Under the pieces are notes generated by a model that made no database searches, was not told where the DNA came from, and worked only from the letters and a program-made list of their open reading frames with translations. A stretch of DNA of 7,468 nucleotides from Rhodospirillales bacterium (GTDB taxonomy: Bacteria > Pseudomonadota > Alphaproteobacteria > Rhodospirillales > JABHCV01), in NCBI GenBank assembly GCA_016776705.1, contig JADHSW010000151.1:1-7468 (forward strand). Reading direction: 5' to 3'. The first letter of the stretch is position 1; each line of letters opens with the position of its first letter. Below, piece after piece: positions 5,007 through 7,468 of the stretch. Both the position numbers and the translations under genes were made by a program.

Positions 5007-6034
5007 GCAGTAGATTTCACTGGCGTTTTGCCTTGTTCGGGAAAAGTCGGCACCAGATTGGCCTGCACAGGGCGAAACAGCCTTGCCGCACGAGATTCAC
5101 GGTGTGCCGTATATAGCGTCGCCAAAAAGATCATCCCCGCCCCAACCCAGGTCCAGACATCGGGCGTTTCGGCAAAAAACACGTAGCCCAGGACAGCCGC
5201 GAAAATCAGTCGGGAAAAATCAAAGGGCAGGACCGCTGAAATGTCGGCGCTGGCGAACGCCCTTGCCATTGAAACCTGACCAACAGTCGCAAACAGGCCG
5301 ATGGCGACAAACCAGATGTAGTCTGTAGGTGCAGGCGTCGTCCAGAAAAACAACGCCGGGACCAGGGACATGGGCGTCATCAAAAGTCCCATGAACAGAA
5401 CGATCGTGTTCGGGGTGTCCGTTCGGCTCAGGGACTTAACCGTTAGCGCCGCCATGGACATGAAGGCCGACGCCGCGAGAGCCAATGTTGAAGCCATGCC
5501 GATATCAATGCCATCAGGACGAACAATGACAAGAGTGCCGACAAACCCGATAAGAGTCGCAACCCAGCGTCGCGCCCTGACCGTCTCACCCAAAAAGACC
5601 GCCGCCCCGATGGTTGCAAAAAGGGGGGCTGTGAAGCTAAGCGCCATCGCCTCGGCCACGGGCATCATGGCAACGGCGGAAAACCAGAACAACATCGCTG
5701 CAAGGCCGATCATCGAGCGGAAGCCGTGAAGTTTCAGGCGATCGGTTTTCAATGCCCCGATCCCGGCCCGCCAGAACCATGGCAACATGAACATAAGGCC
5801 GAACAGGTTGCGGAAGAAAGTCAGTTCGAAGGGATGCATGCTGCTCGACATTTCCCTGATTGCCGATGTTAAGGCGGCAAAGCTCAGGGCAGCCAGAACC
5901 ATCCACAACGCGCCACGAAGAGATCCCGGCATGCCCTCTTGAGATTCTTCATGAACAGACTGATTTTCTGAATTTTCCGCCATGAGCAGGACTTTATGTG
6001 TTGTCATTGGGTTGGGCCAGTGCTGAATGCGCAT
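4997..6034 (-). CDS. DMT superfamily (EamA/RhaT-type) transporter
   Basis: This predicted inner-membrane permease of 345 aa has two tandem EamA domains (about 40-172 and 181-310) and roughly ten hydrophobic helices. Typical features are HPFELTFFRNLFGL (67-80), the helix FTAPLFATIGAAVFLGE ending in E150, and its repeat copy FDFSRLIFAAVLGYVFFAE ending in E289. The tail after 310 is basic and probably cytosolic. The family exports or imports metabolites, amino acids or nucleotide derivatives. Some alphaproteobacterial relatives are annotated as S-adenosylmethionine importers, but the substrate cannot be assigned here. The start is uncertain. The ATG at 6034 has AAGGCGG very close; the ATG at 5983 gives a protein 17 residues shorter (MAENSENQ...) without losing any membrane helix. 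It is divergent from the acetoacetyl-CoA synthetase gene. Confidence 0.9.
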   Translation of the reverse strand: MRIQHWPNPMTTHKVLLMAENSENQSVHEESQEGMPGSLRGALWMVLAALSFAALTSAIREMSSSMHPFELTFFRNLFGLMFMLPWFWRAGIGALKTDRLKLHGFRSMIGLAAMLFWFSAVAMMPVAEAMALSFTAPLFATIGAAVFLGETVRARRWVATLIGFVGTLVIVRPDGIDIGMASTLALAASAFMSMAALTVKSLSRTDTPNTIVLFMGLLMTPMSLVPALFFWTTPAPTDYIWFVAIGLFATVGQVSMARAFASADISAVLPFDFSRLIFAAVLGYVFFAETPDVWTWVGAGMIFLATLYTAHRESRAARLFRPVQANLVPTFPEQGKTPVKSTAKD

Positions 6035-6058
6035 AGCCGCCTTGCGCTATGGTGCGCG
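6028..6058 (-). promoter_or_regulatory. Dyad around the permease start codon
   Basis: CATAGC (6032-6037) and GCTATG (6046-6051) form a perfect 6-bp inverted repeat with an 8-nt loop, and GCGC tracts outside could extend it past a bulge. In the permease transcript the ATG at 6034 would lie in the 3' arm and the AAGGCGG Shine-Dalgarno candidate in the loop and stem base. If the real start is 5983, this is instead a leader hairpin or a DNA operator in the divergent gap. Confidence 0.35.
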
Positions 6059-6090
6059 TCGGAACATACTCTGAAAAAATAGCCTGATCT

Positions 6091-6097
6091 GGGAGGG
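6091..6097 (+). promoter_or_regulatory. Shine-Dalgarno deciding the TTG start of acetoacetyl-CoA synthetase
   Basis: GGGAGGG ends 4 nt before TTG 6102. The frame is closed by a TGA at 6072-6074 with no ATG or GTG between, and the first in-frame ATG comes far inside the conserved N-terminal region. The strong site and the protein match make TTG the start. Confidence 0.75.
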
Positions 6098-6101
6098 TCT
6101 C

Positions 6102-7468
<1,367 letters not shown>

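Overview
The window looks like ordinary chromosomal DNA of an alphaproteobacterium, probably Rhodospirillales-like and free-living. The reasons are moderate GC with short gaps, a PomA/PomB-type flagellar stator pair, a zincin-like metallopeptidase next to a pterin carbinolamine dehydratase, an HSD10-type short-chain dehydrogenase and an acetoacetyl-CoA synthetase. The organism call rests on protein flavour only. I see no transposase, integrase, phage gene, CRISPR array or long repeat.

Layout from left to right. Positions 1-18 are the last bases of a tRNA on the + strand, most likely tRNA-Ala, followed at once by a strong intrinsic terminator (22-56). Converging on it is a soluble PAS-PAS histidine kinase gene (81-1613, -). 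Its 95-bp upstream gap is AT-rich and carries a near-perfect 20-bp palindrome (1657-1676). Then comes a zincin-like metallopeptidase (1709-2128, -, apparent TTG start). Only 37 bp away, and divergent, is pterin-4a-carbinolamine dehydratase (2166-2459, +). That gene meets an HSD10-like SDR (2456-3223, -) tail to tail, and their two stop codons share one palindromic TTAA. A GC-rich hairpin in the last SDR codons (2462-2483) looks like the SDR terminator.

A 145-bp divergent gap (3224-3368) with two dyads separates the SDR from the motA-motB stator operon (3369-4148 and 4148-4960, +, TAATG overlap). motB converges on a DMT/EamA permease gene (4997-6034, -). Both stop codons there lie in the arms of a perfect 9-bp inverted repeat. 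After a 67-bp divergent gap, an acetoacetyl-CoA synthetase gene starts at TTG 6102 (+) and runs off the right edge.

Functionally this is a mosaic of housekeeping and accessory genes. motA-motB is the only clear operon. The SDR (branched-chain or short-chain 3-hydroxyacyl-CoA oxidation) and the acetoacetyl-CoA synthetase (acetoacetate activation) both feed acyl-CoA metabolism but are not adjacent. I found no evidence of a new multi-gene system. The observations most worth a second look are small DNA and RNA dyads at gene junctions.
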